From the NCBI GenBank assembly GCA_027924645.1, contig BSBN01000495.1, positions 1,823,501 to 1,887,500 of the forward strand: a stretch of DNA of 64,000 nucleotides, written 5' to 3'. Of this stretch, positions 35,531-48,061 are shown in pieces. This DNA is from Cunninghamia lanceolata (Eukaryota; Streptophyta; Pinopsida; Cupressales; Cupressaceae). The translations under genes and the position numbers were made by a program. The notes below the pieces were generated by a model that worked only from the letters and a program-made list of their open reading frames with translations, had not been told where the DNA came from and searched no databases. Position 1 is the first letter of the stretch. The number at the start of each line of letters is the position of its first letter.

Positions 35531-35897
35531 GGATGTGAAATGATGTGTATTCTGTGTTGTAAATGCGTCATGATGAGAATGTATTAGTTCATGCTTGTTT
35601 TATGTTATGCGCTTTGAGAATCTAGATGCAGTGAAAGGGGAGTGCCTTTCAATGTGGGCTCGGTGCCCAAAGTGGCTTGCCAGGGTAACCCATTGGAAGT
35701 TGTTAATCTAGTGATAATTTAATAATAAATTTACAGGGTTGGGTAGCTTTCACACTAATAAAGATAATTGGTTCCTCACTCATGCCTGTACTTCTAGTTC
35801 AGACTAAGGATGGGATGAGAAGGTGATAGCTGGCAAGATCAACTTCCTAGTCCTCACGAAAGGACTGTTGGTTCCCCATGTGTCACCCTATGGGACC

Positions 35898-35974
35898 GAC
35901 ATCTAGTGAGAGACTGTCAGGGTAACCATAGATAGGGGTCGACGTCTAGTGAGAGACTGTTAGGGTAACCCATG
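35898..35974 (+). repeat. 43-bp tandem duplication in the element A LTR
   Basis: GACATCTAGTGAGAGACTGT at 35898 and GACGTCTAGTGAGAGACTGT at 35941, each followed by (C/T)AGGGTAACC. Confidence 0.8.
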
Positions 35975-36758
35975 TCAGGGCCATGCAATGACACTTTCCC
36001 TACTACAGCCTAATATTCCCTAATTGTGTTTTCCCCTTTCATGTGTGATTGCCTCTGGAAGTGATGTTTAAGTTGCTTGCGATGTCTTTGTTCACCAGTG
36101 TTGTATTTGAGTCATGTGTAGTCCTTGCACCTGCTAGCCTATTGTCTTCTTGACTATTTTCTTAGTGGGACCTTATTGTTATCTCCTGGCATGGGGGGTG
36201 GACCTTAGGGTTCCACATGGTTAGGTGTTTGTACTTTATCTGCATTAGTTTCCTTGTTGTTGTTCATGTATAAGGAGGATATATCACATGTAGCATATCA
36301 TCAATCTTGTTTTAGCTTGAGGAGATAGATACTCATGTTTATATACTAGTCTTGTATATCAATTGAATCATGTATTGTTATATTGATGTATCCTCTCCAA
36401 TGTGATCAGGAAAGCAATATTGTAAATGATGTAATGTTGAACTTTCATGTAAAGGAAATTGTTTATGTAGTTGTAATCCTATATGCAGGATCTTGGCGTT
36501 TACTTATTTTATGTGATAATATGGAAATGTATGTGTTTATTCATTTGATATAGTTGTTATTTAATCATAATGTTGGTTAGATCTTGTTAATAGTTTGTTA
36601 AGTAATGTAGTCATAGAACCCTAGAGGATTAGCTTAACATGTTGTTTTGAATAAATATTATTTTCATTTCTTTGTTATTTCTTTCTTTAAAAAAAAATTG
36701 TCCCTTTTGTATAGCATAGTTGAGTTGTTCTCTGGGGTTCCTTGGCCGGGCATTACAT

Positions 36759-36770
36759 TGGTATCAGAGC
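36759..36770 (+). promoter_or_regulatory. Primer-binding site of element A
   Basis: TGGTATCAGAGC, intact, one base after the CATTACA end of LTR1. Confidence 0.93.
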
Positions 36771-38549
36771 TAGGTTTGTAACACTGGGACCTCTAGATTG
36801 TTTTTGTTTATCTAGGTTAAGCATTTTTCTCCTTGTGGTGAGTTGGTAATAGTACCTCTCACCTATGTGTCTTAGTATGATGTTAGAATGTTGATAAATT
36901 TGCAGATTTGTTCTTCGATTCTCGAAGAAATGAATTCTTTATGCCTTGTTTTACTTATGTGTCTACTATGTGTTCTCTCTCCTTCTTTTCTGGAAATGTG
37001 ATGTTATATATGACAATATGTGTTTCCTAAATGTTAGTGCTTATTTAATTGTTGAGGCCTCAATGTCCTCTTGTGGTCTCTAGTGCTTTAGAAGAAAGAA
37101 GCATGGTTATTGTTAGTGCATGTAATTAGGAGTTAGGTATTTGCCCCCTCTAGTGATGTGAATATTGTGTACCCATTCTGTGTAGGGTGTTGTGAAAGGC
37201 CAGTGGTGTTTTGTGTTCCCTAGTTTGGTGAAGTAATCATACTTGGGGGTTATGTTTAACTATGGGTGTAGGAGCACCATACCATCTTTATGTTAATTGC
37301 ATTGTTTTTCTATATGTGTAAGTATTGGAATGATTTAATCATTCAGTGGCATCATGCATCATGAGTCATGTGGTTATGTAGTGTTGTTGTGTGTGGGGTA
37401 TCTTTACGTGGTTAATTGATAATCTGATATCTATTTCCTAGTTGTCCATGACCTCATGTGGAAGTTTTGTTGTGGTTTATGAAAGTTATCATTATCTATA
37501 TTTGTGTAAGAACTGTGTGCAGGAGATCAAATTGGAGCTTGTGTTGGACCCATGATATCATGAATGTGATACTATAAGTCCATTAGAGTTTTAAATTATT
37601 CTTGTGTGTGACATCATACGTTCCCTCTATAAATATCTTCTTACATAAGGAAGTAACTGCATATGTTCATAGCTTGGTAAAAAGAAATTGTACTGCATTA
37701 AAGATAGGAGTTGTTTGTAAATAAGTAGCAATTGTGTTACCTAAAATCCTTGTATAAAAGTTTCTTAGATATGAGGATGTAGATAACTTAATTGTCTATG
37801 TGTTTGGTGTATGTTATCTAACACATTCTGGACCTTGTGTCCTTGGGTGTTATGTATCCAATACTCCCTTTTGTGGCTAAAATTAGCAACATCATGGTGT
37901 GGATTTGTTGTAATTTGGTTGTTTTGGAATTTTTGATAGTTGTTTCATGTGTTGTTGGTGGGCTAACTTTGAATCTATTTTCTCTGAACTCTCTTATGAT
38001 AGGAGTGGTCACCAAAACTCTTTTCTTTATACTTGATTTATTGTTGAAAATTACCGGCATTTTGTGACTTAAGATTGGATTTGATTATTCCCCCACTTGG
38101 GTTTGCACTTTTGTAAAATTTCTATGGTGGCTATTTTGAATGTTTGTTTTTGTTGGCCTCATTTCATGTTAAGTATTATTTCTATCATGTTCATTTCGAG
38201 CCTCTTATAGTATGTACAAGGGAAGAATCCATGGAGAATTGTACTTGCATGTTTGGAAATTAGTTAAAACCATAGTGGAAGTAAGAGATGAGATGTATTT
38301 ATCCTTGTTAATATGTGAATGTAATTCTCTAAATCGTATGAAATTATCAAAATATGTGTGATTGGTTATAAGTAGATCACATGATACGTCTTAATGGTGA
38401 GGAATTGATGCCCTTCTTGTCTTTATTGAATGATTGTGCCTATCTTATGAACAATTTCTTAATATGGATGAGTATGTTGGCAATACAAAATTGCAATACT
38501 AATATGTTATGTTTCCACCCTACTCTGTGACTTCCAGGAGTAAGTCAAG

Positions 38550-38564
38550 TTTTAGGGGGGAGGA
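38550..38564 (+). promoter_or_regulatory. Polypurine tract of element A
   Basis: TTTTAGGGGGGAGGA ends directly before the TG of LTR2. Confidence 0.9.
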
Positions 38565-38758
38565 TGTAGTGCCCCTCCATTCTCACCATGGATGTGTAGG
38601 TGGTCAGGCTAAGGAGCATGAAAATAAAGGTAACATAATAGGAATAATTAGGGTTTGTTTGGTAGTTGATCTTGTACATTATATGATTTTGGTAGATGCT
38701 ACATTCATGTTGATGAGATTCCTGATTATCCTCATGTGTGGTTTCATATGGCAGTTAG
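38565..38758 (+). repeat. 3' LTR of element A, segment 1
   Basis: Matches LTR1 from 31155 to the GTTAG at about 31344-31348, then is broken by element B. Its last five bases are the left copy of the GTTAG target duplication. Confidence 0.9.
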
Positions 38759-39802
38759 TGTATACACCTAAAAATGACACGACTCTAGCTAAATAAATAT
38801 TTTAAATATTTATTTCATTTCATTACTCTTCTATCAATAAATAAATAAATAAATTTGTTTATTTGATTCATATTTCTCCAAAAAATTAAATAAAGTCATT
38901 TATTTAATTAAATCCCCCAAATTCCTCTAAAATCATTCTAAATTAAATAATACCAAATTATTTAATTAATTCTTCTCATTCTTTACATTTAAATAAAACC
39001 AAATATTTATTTAAATTATCTATTTCCTCCAAAATTGAATTAATACCAAAAATAATTCAATTAATCCACGTACACATGTAATTAAATATTTTAATATTTA
39101 ATTAGCTAATATTCCCTCACCCACATGTCCTATTTCTCCTCCAATCAAATTAGTTAACTCATCAATCAAAATAGTTAACTAATTGGTCATCTGAGTTCAC
39201 TATTCAATCATCTCAGTCAACTCCCCAGTTAGTCCACTTATCTCCCCAATCAATTCTGTTAACTGGCCAATCATCTCAGTTAACTCTTCAATCTATTCTG
39301 TTAACTCCCCTGATGCATGAAGGAGCAGGACACTTGTCCTCTCACTATTCGCGCACATACTCTCAAATTTCCTCTACCGTTGATCTTCTTTCTCACAAAT
39401 CTATAAATACAACCCCTATTCCTCCATTTGAATCAATCCAAGCTTTTTATAAACTTACTCTACAGGAATCACAGCGCGCCTTTGGCACCAAATCCCTCCA
39501 TAGCTTGAGATCAATTATCACATCATTATCACCATTATCATTGCATTGTGAAGATCCTCTTCATTGCAAAACCTATCAACAGTCATTCTCCATTGTCATC
39601 TTGGAAAAAAGCAAGGAAGTGCACCTTTTGAGGGCTCTAATCATACATGAGATCAATTTGAGATAGGCGACCAATGGAAGTCACAAAATAGAAAGATTTG
39701 CAAGGTATTGTGTTCTTTGTGATTGATCTTATTTATTTCAATTTCATTGAGATTATCAGATAATTAAGCTGTTTACGCTATTGTTCACATTTTCTAATAA
39801 CA
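38759..39802 (+). repeat. 5' LTR of element B (1044 bp)
   Basis: Matches 48062-49133. The first half is AT-rich with repeated AATTAAAT-like blocks. A clear TATA box lies at 39402-39409. The 117-codon frame at 39313-39666 is inside the LTR and has no known domain. Confidence 0.92.
39402..39409 (+). promoter_or_regulatory. TATA box of element B, 5' LTR
   Basis: CTATAAATACAACCCC is kept in the 3' LTR at 48733-48740. The position, about 400 bases before the LTR end, is normal for a plant LTR promoter. Confidence 0.6.
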
Positions 39803-41552
39803 TTTCTAGCCCCACCATGGGGCCCTTGCCCCAATTTAACTTTAAAATTGAGTTTTTGTGTTAGAATTTGTACATAGGATGTTTCTACATATCCACTCAC
39901 TGTTACAATGCATTTATTCTCTATTACAGCGCATTTGTCAGATCTGCACATTTATTCACTGCTCTAGTGCATTTATCCTCTGTTACAGTGCATATGTCAT
40001 ATCTTTACATTTATTCTCTATTTCTGTGCATACATTCATTGTAACTACGCATTTGTATCTGCGTATATATGTACTGTATCTGCGCATTCATTCTGCTAGG
40101 GTCTTTGGGTTATTTATCAGAAAATTTGTAATGCTAACATCATTTTACAAGAATATTCTTAGTTCTACCTTCCAGGTTAAGAGTTGGTCAGGCATATAGT
40201 TGCATTGTTAACTCTCATATAGATCTAAATAGAAAAAGAAGTAATTGAGCTTGTTCATGCATTTTTCACTTAGATTCTAAATAGGAGGGAAGTAATTTGT
40301 ACTTGTTGCATCACAACTTGAACATAGTCCCAACTAGGAGGATTAAAATTGAACAATTGCTCTCAAAATCTTTTTCAAAGTTAACAAATCTTGTGTGCCC
40401 CTATAGAATAACTCATTTAGTTTTTCTCTTTTTAACTAGGAAGAAAGAACTAGTGTTTTATGTTATTGTGGAATGATGATAGGACTATGCTCTCCCCTTA
40501 ACTAGGTGACCAAAATGCCAAAATCATCATTTCACATGTGTTTCCTTTAGAGAGGCCTGCCCTTGGAATTCCTTCCTTCGAAGAGAGATGACCTTAAGTG
40601 GTAATGAGCTAACACCAAGCTCTTCTAATCCACTATAAATAAACTATGTTTGAGGTGAAAGCTTCAAGCAATGAGTGCGGATTAGTTATACCGACAACCA
40701 ACCTCCCCATAAACCTCACAAGGCACAACCCTTGCAGGCTGGGAGACTCCATAATGGAGAGTAGTGCTGCCGCATGTATAACCACTCAAACGGTTGCCCT
40801 TACTACATATCCATTGTTTATAGAAGCCAAAATCCCCTATTCGATGACACAGGAGGAAAACATTCTCCAGAGCCATCTAACATCATACACTCATTCAGTG
40901 TAGAGACAGAAAAGTTCAAATCTTCGGAGGAACTATAGCTTGGTATGCATGAGAAGTGAGTGCCGTGGAGGGGAGCCAGTGCTACCAAGCTATTATCTAT
41001 CTGCCTTTATGCAAGTGGTTGGTGTAAAAACCAAGTTGGAACTCATTGAATACTATCCTTTCCTACCTTAGGATTGTGCTTGCATTGTAATAAAAAAATC
41101 AAACAATCATGAAAATACTCTTTGTGTGTGATGTGTCTTTCTTTCCACAATTGAAGAAATAAATCAAACAGAGCAAACATTCAGACAAAGAACCCAAAAA
41201 GATTGAAAAACATGCCTTTACCAAGTCAAAATCAGTCAAAATTAGGTAAAACAGATAGATCAAATTAACCATGTAGTCACTTCTCCCATTCATTTTCATA
41301 GCGTACCCTCTTTTCCATCAACCACCTAATCAAAATCTCACAAAACTTCCCAAGAACAAATCAAAATATCAAAAGATAGGTTACTACAAGCCAATTTTTT
41401 ATCATACCGGACTCAAGCATCCCTTGTAAGTCTCCACTATCAGCATCTATCATCCTTCTCCCTCAGAACTTCACTAGTGTGTTTTGGTGTGAAGCTAGTC
41501 TCTACCAAGTAATTAGATTCCAATTATCCTTACTTTTGGCTATAGTTTTGTA
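39803..41552 (+). other. 5' untranslated interior of element B, with short imperfect repeats
   Basis: About 39890-40100 holds repeated TGCATTTATTCTCTGTTACAG-like units in alternation with GTCATATCT(G/T)(C/T)ACA. The rest is stop-rich. The overlapping frames at 40646-40903 and 40682-40876 lie on opposite strands and are not convincing. Confidence 0.6.
39818..39832 (+). promoter_or_regulatory. Possible decayed primer-binding site of element B
   Basis: TGGGGCCCTTGCCCC resembles the tRNA-Asp site TGGCGCCGTTGCCGG used by many Tat/Athila elements, matching at 11 of 15 positions. It lies 15 bases from the LTR end, further than usual. Confidence 0.35.
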
Positions 41553-43090
41553 TTGACCAACTTGTTTGATACGATTGATCAAAGAAAACCCTTGTCCAAA
41601 TCTTATCACCACAAGTATCCCCTTCACTACAACCTCCAAACAAATTTTACCAAAGCATCCAATTTCACCCCACCCCATTCCAAATCACATTGCATGGTAC
41701 TAACTAGATCACATAAGCAAACACAACTTGAAATGGCTGAAACATTCCACAAAATTGTCCCCTCCCCTCACGACAGTGACAAGGAGATATCTCACAAGGA
41801 CTTACAAGAAGTTCTCCAATATAGAAATTTTCAATGATTGATGGACAAAGTAATACACCAATACCCTACAAAGTTCTTTCTTCACCTAGCAACCCAAGGA
41901 GTTAAGCTCCCTGCTGATTTTGACATCACAGCGTTGAAAGAAACTGAAGAGGAAAAAGCTCATGAAAACAACACACATGAGGAAAGAACCCTTAGCACAG
42001 ACAAAGGCAAGAAAACTACAGACCCAACCACGCCCTTAGACATGTTCACAAAAAAAGTTCAAACCCTACAATGACAATTAGTTGACCTCCAAACAGGGAC
42101 ATCCACTAAAAACTATTCATTGGAGGAGATCTCGCCATATCCCTTCGATAAGAGCTTGAACATGATCCCCTTTCCCCTTAGATTTGAAGTTCTGAAGTTT
42201 GACAAGTATAGAGGAAAGGGTGACCCTAGAAACCATATCAAAGAATTTAGTGCCACATGTCTAGAGGTGGCTCACAATGAATATTTTCTCATGAGACTTC
42301 TCCCTAGATCTCTAGGAGGGCAAGCCATGGAGTCGTTCTCTCGACTCCCCTCAGGTATCCGTACCTTTGATGAGTTAGTGAAAAAAATTGTCATGCATTT
42401 CTCATATAATATAGAACATGAGGTATCTATGCTTGATCTTTTCAACACAAAGCGAAAGAGTGGTGAATCCTTCACTACTTTCTTACAAAGGTGGAGGCAA
42501 CTTGCGAGCAAGTGCTCATATCATACCATTGAGAAACAAATAACAGAAATGTTTGTCCATAATCTCAATCCTAATCTAAGCTATCAAATTCAGATCCAAT
42601 GCCCTACCTCATTCACAAAAGTCATTGAGATGGGGTTATTCATTGAAAAAGCTATGATCACGAAAGGACAAATCAAATTGTTCAAAGACACTCCTAATTC
42701 AAACTATACCACGGATAAATCAAAATTTTGGACCAAAAACAAGAACATCATCAATGATGGAGTGGTTGATGCTAAAGTAGTGGCTCCTAAGAAACCAATT
42801 TTAAATCTCAAAGGAGCATCAAACAACACAACACTGAGGAAACCTTCATCAAATGAACTGAGACAACCATACAATTTTTGTCCTAGATGAAAATTTACAC
42901 CACTAGGGGAGTCATATGAGTCTGCTTTGAGAAAGCTAGTGGCAAACAATAAGATCACCCTTCCCATTACAAGAGACTATGAACTGGTAGTCAAACATTC
43001 TTGGTGGAAGGATACCCATTTCTGTGAGTACCATAGAAATAAAGGATATAAAATTGGTTATTGTATCCACTTCAAAAAACATCATACAAG
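41553..43090 (+). pseudogene. gag: Gag of element B, broken by stops
   Basis: One frame from about 41553, with stops at 41835, 42072 and 42888-42890. The capsid domain at 42120-42700 begins near PYPFDKSLNMIPFP and continues with FDKYRGKGDPRNHI and PRSLGGQAMESF, the pattern of Tat/Athila-type gypsy Gag. After the last stop the frame reads on to a zinc-binding motif CEYHRNKGYKIGYC at 43023-43064. The lineage usually has C-x2-H-x4-H-x4-C, but here the second His is Tyr. A frameshift follows at about 43065-43090. Confidence 0.88.
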
Positions 43091-44187
43091 ACTTACTAGA
43101 CCAAAAATGTGTGGGCACAAAAGATCATCCCAATAAAGAATCACATGTGGCATTGAAGGATCCACTCCTTAACCATGAAAGGCAGAACACTCACAACAAC
43201 AATAATGACAACTGGGCAAATCACAATAATGGGAACAATGATTCTAACTACATCGTTAATCACATATCAGAGCATATCCCGCAAATCAATGCACTCACGT
43301 TTAGCAAACAATTGGATTCCAACACTAACTCTAATTGTAATATCACCACCCGCAGTGGCAAAATCACCTTGCACACACTCCCTCCAAGGCCATCATCCTC
43401 ACCATCTACCATTATTCTCCATCTGCTGTATTGTCCATCTATACATACACTCATGAAGGATGTGATCGAATGGCTATTAGCAAGGAATATACCATGTCCA
43501 TATCATAAAACACCTATCCAAGAGCCTATCGAAGAGCCTCCAAACATGTCCATTGCCTCAACCCCATCATGTAATCCATTACCAATCAAGCCTGTTGAAG
43601 AGTCTTCTACCATGAGTCTGAGCCACATTCCACTCTACCCTCATGTTGTCAACCATCTAGAAGCTATTGAGCTTATCCAAGAGTCTCCCACTTCCACTTC
43701 CATTCAAGGAAATCAAGATCTATGTCAAGAGTACAATCTAAAGCATGTGAACTGTGCCATCAGCCCACCAAACTTAGAACTTGAAGAGCCAGGGTTCTTC
43801 TTCGACTTATAATAGATGCCTTCTGAGGCAAAATTAACAAAACAAAGAAACCATGTGTTATACCTGCAAGTGTGGATTTACGATACATGTATCAAATGGA
43901 CTTTAATCAATGATGGGGCAGCAGTAAACATAGTTCCTTTCTCCCTATTTGAGAGGATGGGCTATGAGCACACTAATATCACCACTTCACGAGATACTCT
44001 AAGCGGGTATGTTAATATGATGGTCACCACCATAGGCAAGATTACCCTTCCTGTAACCTTGGGATCTAAGACCATTCCTGCCACATTCTACATCATAGAC
44101 AAAGACATGGGATATAATTTGATCCTTGGAAGGCCATGGATACACAGGATGAAAGTTGTACCTTCCACATTATTTCAAGAGCCTTGA
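43065..44187 (+). pseudogene. pro: Gag-protease linker and aspartic protease of element B
   Basis: In the new frame the end of the zinc-knuckle region (KNIIQDLLDQ) is followed by a linker with Asn-rich and Pro-rich stretches (43180-43790). Two stops fall at 43810-43815. The protease follows: LINDGAAVNIVP at about 43903-43938 is the active-site loop, and YNLILGRPWIH near 44115 is the conserved closing motif. The antisense and overlapping frames here are shadows. Confidence 0.8.
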
Positions 44188-45190
44188 TTCCTACATTTAG
44201 GGAAAATATATGTCGCCAAGGGGGATCCTGAACCTTTCAGCTTAATAAAGACCACAAACGCCACAGAAATCAAAACTCTAGAAGACAAGCCATTACCAAA
44301 ACAAAGGGAAATGGTCCCCAAGGATAAGACTATTGAGATTATGGAATTGATTAAACATGATGGACCACTCTGATCCCCCTTAGAGGTACTAATGATCAAC
44401 ATCCAAGAGGCTTACAAACTCTTCCCTTGTATAGGAGAGGAAATGTACAAAACTAAAGGCACAATGTTTGAAACCACCATGTTAGATCTGAGAAATGCAG
44501 ACCCATATGCTTTCTCAGATGCTGAGGAGGACATAGTGGAAGGTTACACACTATTGTTACTGTTAAGTGAGTCACGCGTCCCTGAAACACCAGAAGAAAT
44601 AGAATTGTATGAACCAATAATACCCATGGAAGAGGCACATTCTATTGATAACGAATCAACCAATGTCATAAGAATACTACCTAGGATGTTCATGGTATCC
44701 AAACTGCGAGAAAAACCAACCACCTCTGTGTCAGTTCAATCAAATGAACTTAATGAATGGGAAGCACCTTAGGTACAAATCAAAATGGTCAAAATACTTC
44801 CCAACAAGGACAAAGAAAGTGAAGGCATCTTTCACATAGAATGGAAGATGTGAGTCACAATCGGTGTTGATGACCCTATCATCTTTGAACTCCCATAAAG
44901 TTACATAGGATATGACATGGATGTAAGAATGGAGCCCAATGGGAGGATGAGTATAAGCTTTTTCCCTCTAGATGAACAGACAAAACCACAAACTCCCCTT
45001 GAGTTGTTCCAATTTTTGCAAAAAACCTAACAGAGACCAGATGTGAAGCTCTACATGCAAGAGCAATTCAACCTATTAGAGAAAGTATTGAATTATGATG
45101 GAATCCTATATTGGACCCCTTCTCATCAACAAAATTTTCAAGACTTACTCTATCTCATGATGCCAAGGGAAACCACTAAGTTGACACTGA
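44188..45190 (+). pseudogene. Unrecognised coding stretch where RT and integrase core should be
   Basis: It stays in the protease frame with scattered stops, including at 44185-44187 and 44770-44772. The open part (44392-44772) is acidic, with EEDIVEGYTLLLLLSESR and PETPEEIELYEP. Later pieces read IEWKM, VDDPIIFELP and PLELFQFLQ. No RT, RNase H or DDE motif is seen. It could be a diverged spacer kept in a deletion derivative or a captured sequence. I do not recognise it. Confidence 0.5.
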
Positions 45191-45413
45191 TGGATTTAAG
45201 TGATAAACCCTACAGAAAAGGAGAATTGGTCTTGAGAAGAGTTCGCACAAAAAATAAGTAACGAAGACAAAACAGAGCTTTTTCAGAAGACTAGAAAGGT
45301 CCTTACGTGGTCAAAGAAGATGTCAGAAACAATGTCTATCTCTTGTGCACAATGGAGGGAGAGGAATTTGGCGAGACCATCTATGCCTTTAACCTCAAGA
45401 AGTACTATGTCTA
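45190..45413 (+). pseudogene. pol: Integrase C-terminal tail of element B
   Basis: YRKGELVLRRV is followed, after a stop at 45259, by GPYVVKED, VYLLCTMEGEEFG and the terminal LKKYYV with a stop. This is the usual end of gypsy pol in the Tat/Athila group. Its presence without the preceding domains shows an internal deletion. Confidence 0.75.
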
Positions 45414-48061
45414 AAAAAAATATAAAACATGAAAAATACAAAAAACTTGTAAAAATAAAAAATGTCGAAAAACAATTTTCTTGCATTTTTGTATCATTCT
45501 GTTCATCTTGCATTATTGTCAGTGATTTTCTCTTCTACTATTTTCCTTGCAGTAGGGAGCCTTGGGTTTCCTAGGTATACATCATCCTTTTAGGACCTCG
45601 AGATTCCCCGTTTCACAATCGCCATTATCCTCCTTCATTCCCAGTGATTCTAATCAAAGTCTAGCTCTTAGCTTTACACTGATCCCAGTCTTAATGAGTC
45701 AAGATTTTAGGTCTAAACAAAGTAAGTATTAAAACCTATAGTGTTCAAAGGAAGTTTGTAAGTCTACCTCCCCAATTCTTCCCTAGTAGTAGAGAAGTCC
45801 AAATAGGTTGCGAAAACTTTAGGTGGTGCTTAGCCCCTTATCTTCCCTAGCCAAAAATGTCAGGAAGATCAAAACTCTAAAAGAAGCAATCTAAAATTTG
45901 AGTGAATAAATAAATGAGTCGTCAAAATAAGAGTGTCAAAAGGTGAGAATTGAGAGATCAAGATTACATACCCAAAAATTCCAAAAAAGTATTCATTTTC
46001 ATAAAAGTCAAAAATCCAAAAAAACATGACAAAAAGTCAAGTGAGGAAAGTACAAAAAGAGAGATACAAAAAAAAGAGTGAAAGGGAGAAGATTTCTCAA
46101 TGTTCATACTCTTGGATGGAGATTAGTCTAAAATGGAAGCCTCAAGAGTGATATTCTAACAGAGAAAGAAAGGTGCAAAGTACACACATGCACTAGCTGA
46201 GCAAAACATAGGGTCTAGTAGTCTCTAGGATCATCTTCTATCTAGGGACCCTTGTTCTTTCCCCTTTATCCTTTACCCAGAGTTTATCTTGTTTGCTATC
46301 TATGATCTAATTCTAGCGAATGCCAATAAAATTTGCTACTTGTCTCAGTTGAAAACATGTTAGATTGTCTTATCTAGACGGGGATCAGTGTTTAGCCTTT
46401 AGCAAAAGCCCAAATTTTAAAGCACTCCATCTTCACTCCCACCACCACTTGCATTGCAAATCCTATGTCACAGCCTTGAATACGTCTCCTATATTAGGAC
46501 ACCCTACAGTCCCCTGAATCAAAAATCACATTTAAGTACAATCATGTTGTTTGTTCCACATTGTATTCATGCCAAAATCATAAAACGTCTTAAAGAAATA
46601 AAGTTCAATGTCGCATCTCATGACATTCAATAGAAGTACACGTTTCCTACCATCATCCATCATCCGATCATATCTATTTCACAAAACCACCTAACGATAG
46701 CCTATCATGGCTTGATACTCTGTCACCATTGTCACCTTGCTACCCAAGGTTTATCCAGTATCCTATACATAGTGTCCACTTGTCATAGGATCTATCGTCA
46801 GTATCTTGTCATCCTAAACTATGTCGCCTCTGTATCTTCACATAGGCAAGGCTGTGTTATATCGGTGTGCCCCCGAGGCTACCCATCCATTCCATACCTT
46901 ATCATCCATCCTATGGTCCGTCCACGTCAGCACCATTTCCCATCACCTAGGTCGTAGGTCCACAAGGTCCACGCCCTGAACTACGTTGTCTCTGCACTGT
47001 CATGTAGGCAAGGCCATTTAGCAATGAGTCCCTGAGACACTAGGTCAGTCCCTTAGGGCCCATTTATTCATGTCTGTTATCCGTTCTTCCATAATAAGTT
47101 GATCCTTTACTTGACTGGGGGCAAGTCCTCGACCTAGTTACGGAGTTGGATTCTGTAATGCCACATGTTCTAAGAGGGCACCAATAAGGATTGTGATACC
47201 TTTCACTAGACACACGAGCACAACAAATCACACTTCCAAATAGAAGTTTTGATGCAAGACATCAACCTATCCTTAACAAAACAAACAAGGGTCTAAACAC
47301 TCCAAATGATTCTATCTAAATTATGGCAAGAAGACACATCTAATGCAAGAATGTTTTGTTTTGATTGGTTGTGCCTTAAAATCTTAACCTTTTGTTATCA
47401 TGTTTCCTGCGCTACTCAAGGATGCCTAAATTCTAAAGATGCTATGATGGGGGCACGATTATTTTATTTGTTTGTTGCTTGTGGGTTTATCTTTAGTAAT
47501 GTGAAGCCTTGTCTAAAGAGATGATCAACATAATGATCATCAAGGACATCAGAGGTCTAAACATGAGATCATCTAGGAATATATCATTCCCCACAATGAC
47601 AACACTAGCATTTGTGATAGGTCTTTCCCAAATCTTTGTGTTGATCTAGGGATATATCTTTCCCTGTAATGAACAACACTATCATCAATCATTATCAATT
47701 AGTCATTGGTTTACAGCTTGACAGGGGCAATACCTTTTTCGTTCTTGTAATATTTGTGCATACTTGCTTTCTTGCTTGTGTGTGTTATCAGTTTATCTTG
47801 CATAGCATGTCATTCGGCTCTTTCATCCATCCCTTGTCTTGCATCCTCCATTTTCTTTACCCTAACCTGTCATTCTTTCACCTTCTTGATCATTAGATTG
47901 TCCATTTCATGCCCTCGAAACTTTCTTCCTGTCCAATCTCTCGAGGGGGCATCCTATCGTCGTTAAACATGTACCAAAGGCAAACTGGGGCATGTATCAT
48001 TATCAAATCTTTATTCTTTGAAGAAACATGATAAAACACATTGCATCAAAGAGGGGCAAAA
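45414..48061 (+). other. 3' untranslated interior of element B, ending in a polypurine tract
   Basis: 2.6 kb without a supported gene. A duplicated block is visible: GTCTCTGCACTGTCATGTAGGCAAGGCC at about 46988 resembles GCCTCTGTATCTTCACATAGGCAAGGC at about 46825. The last bases, CAAAGAGGGGCAAAA (48047-48061), are the likely PPT. Long 3' untranslated regions are typical of Tat elements. Confidence 0.65.

Larger units (their letters stand above)
31155..36757 (+). repeat. 5' LTR of element A (5603 bp)
   Basis: Starts TGTAGTGCC and ends GGGCATTACA; the ends are inverted repeats apart from one base (TGTAGTG against TGTAATG). No protein is coded. It holds a 13-base G run at 32301-32313, diverged internal repeats (about 32640-33850), and short tandem duplications near 35423/35478 and 35898/35941. 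The frame at 31111-31341 crosses the LTR edge and is repeated at 38509-38796 only because the LTR is. Confidence 0.88.
36758..38564 (+). other. Non-coding interior of element A (1807 bp)
   Basis: Between PBS and PPT there is no Gag, protease, RT, RNase H or integrase signature in any frame. The longest frames (76 and 80 codons near 37818-38067) overlap on opposite strands and lack motifs. Confidence 0.8.

Noticed and set aside
37818..38067. Overlapping frames on both strands in the interior of element A, possibly a small membrane protein
   Set aside because: They have no homology cue, no matching copy and no start context. Both strands are open over the same AT-rich stretch, which is usual by chance.
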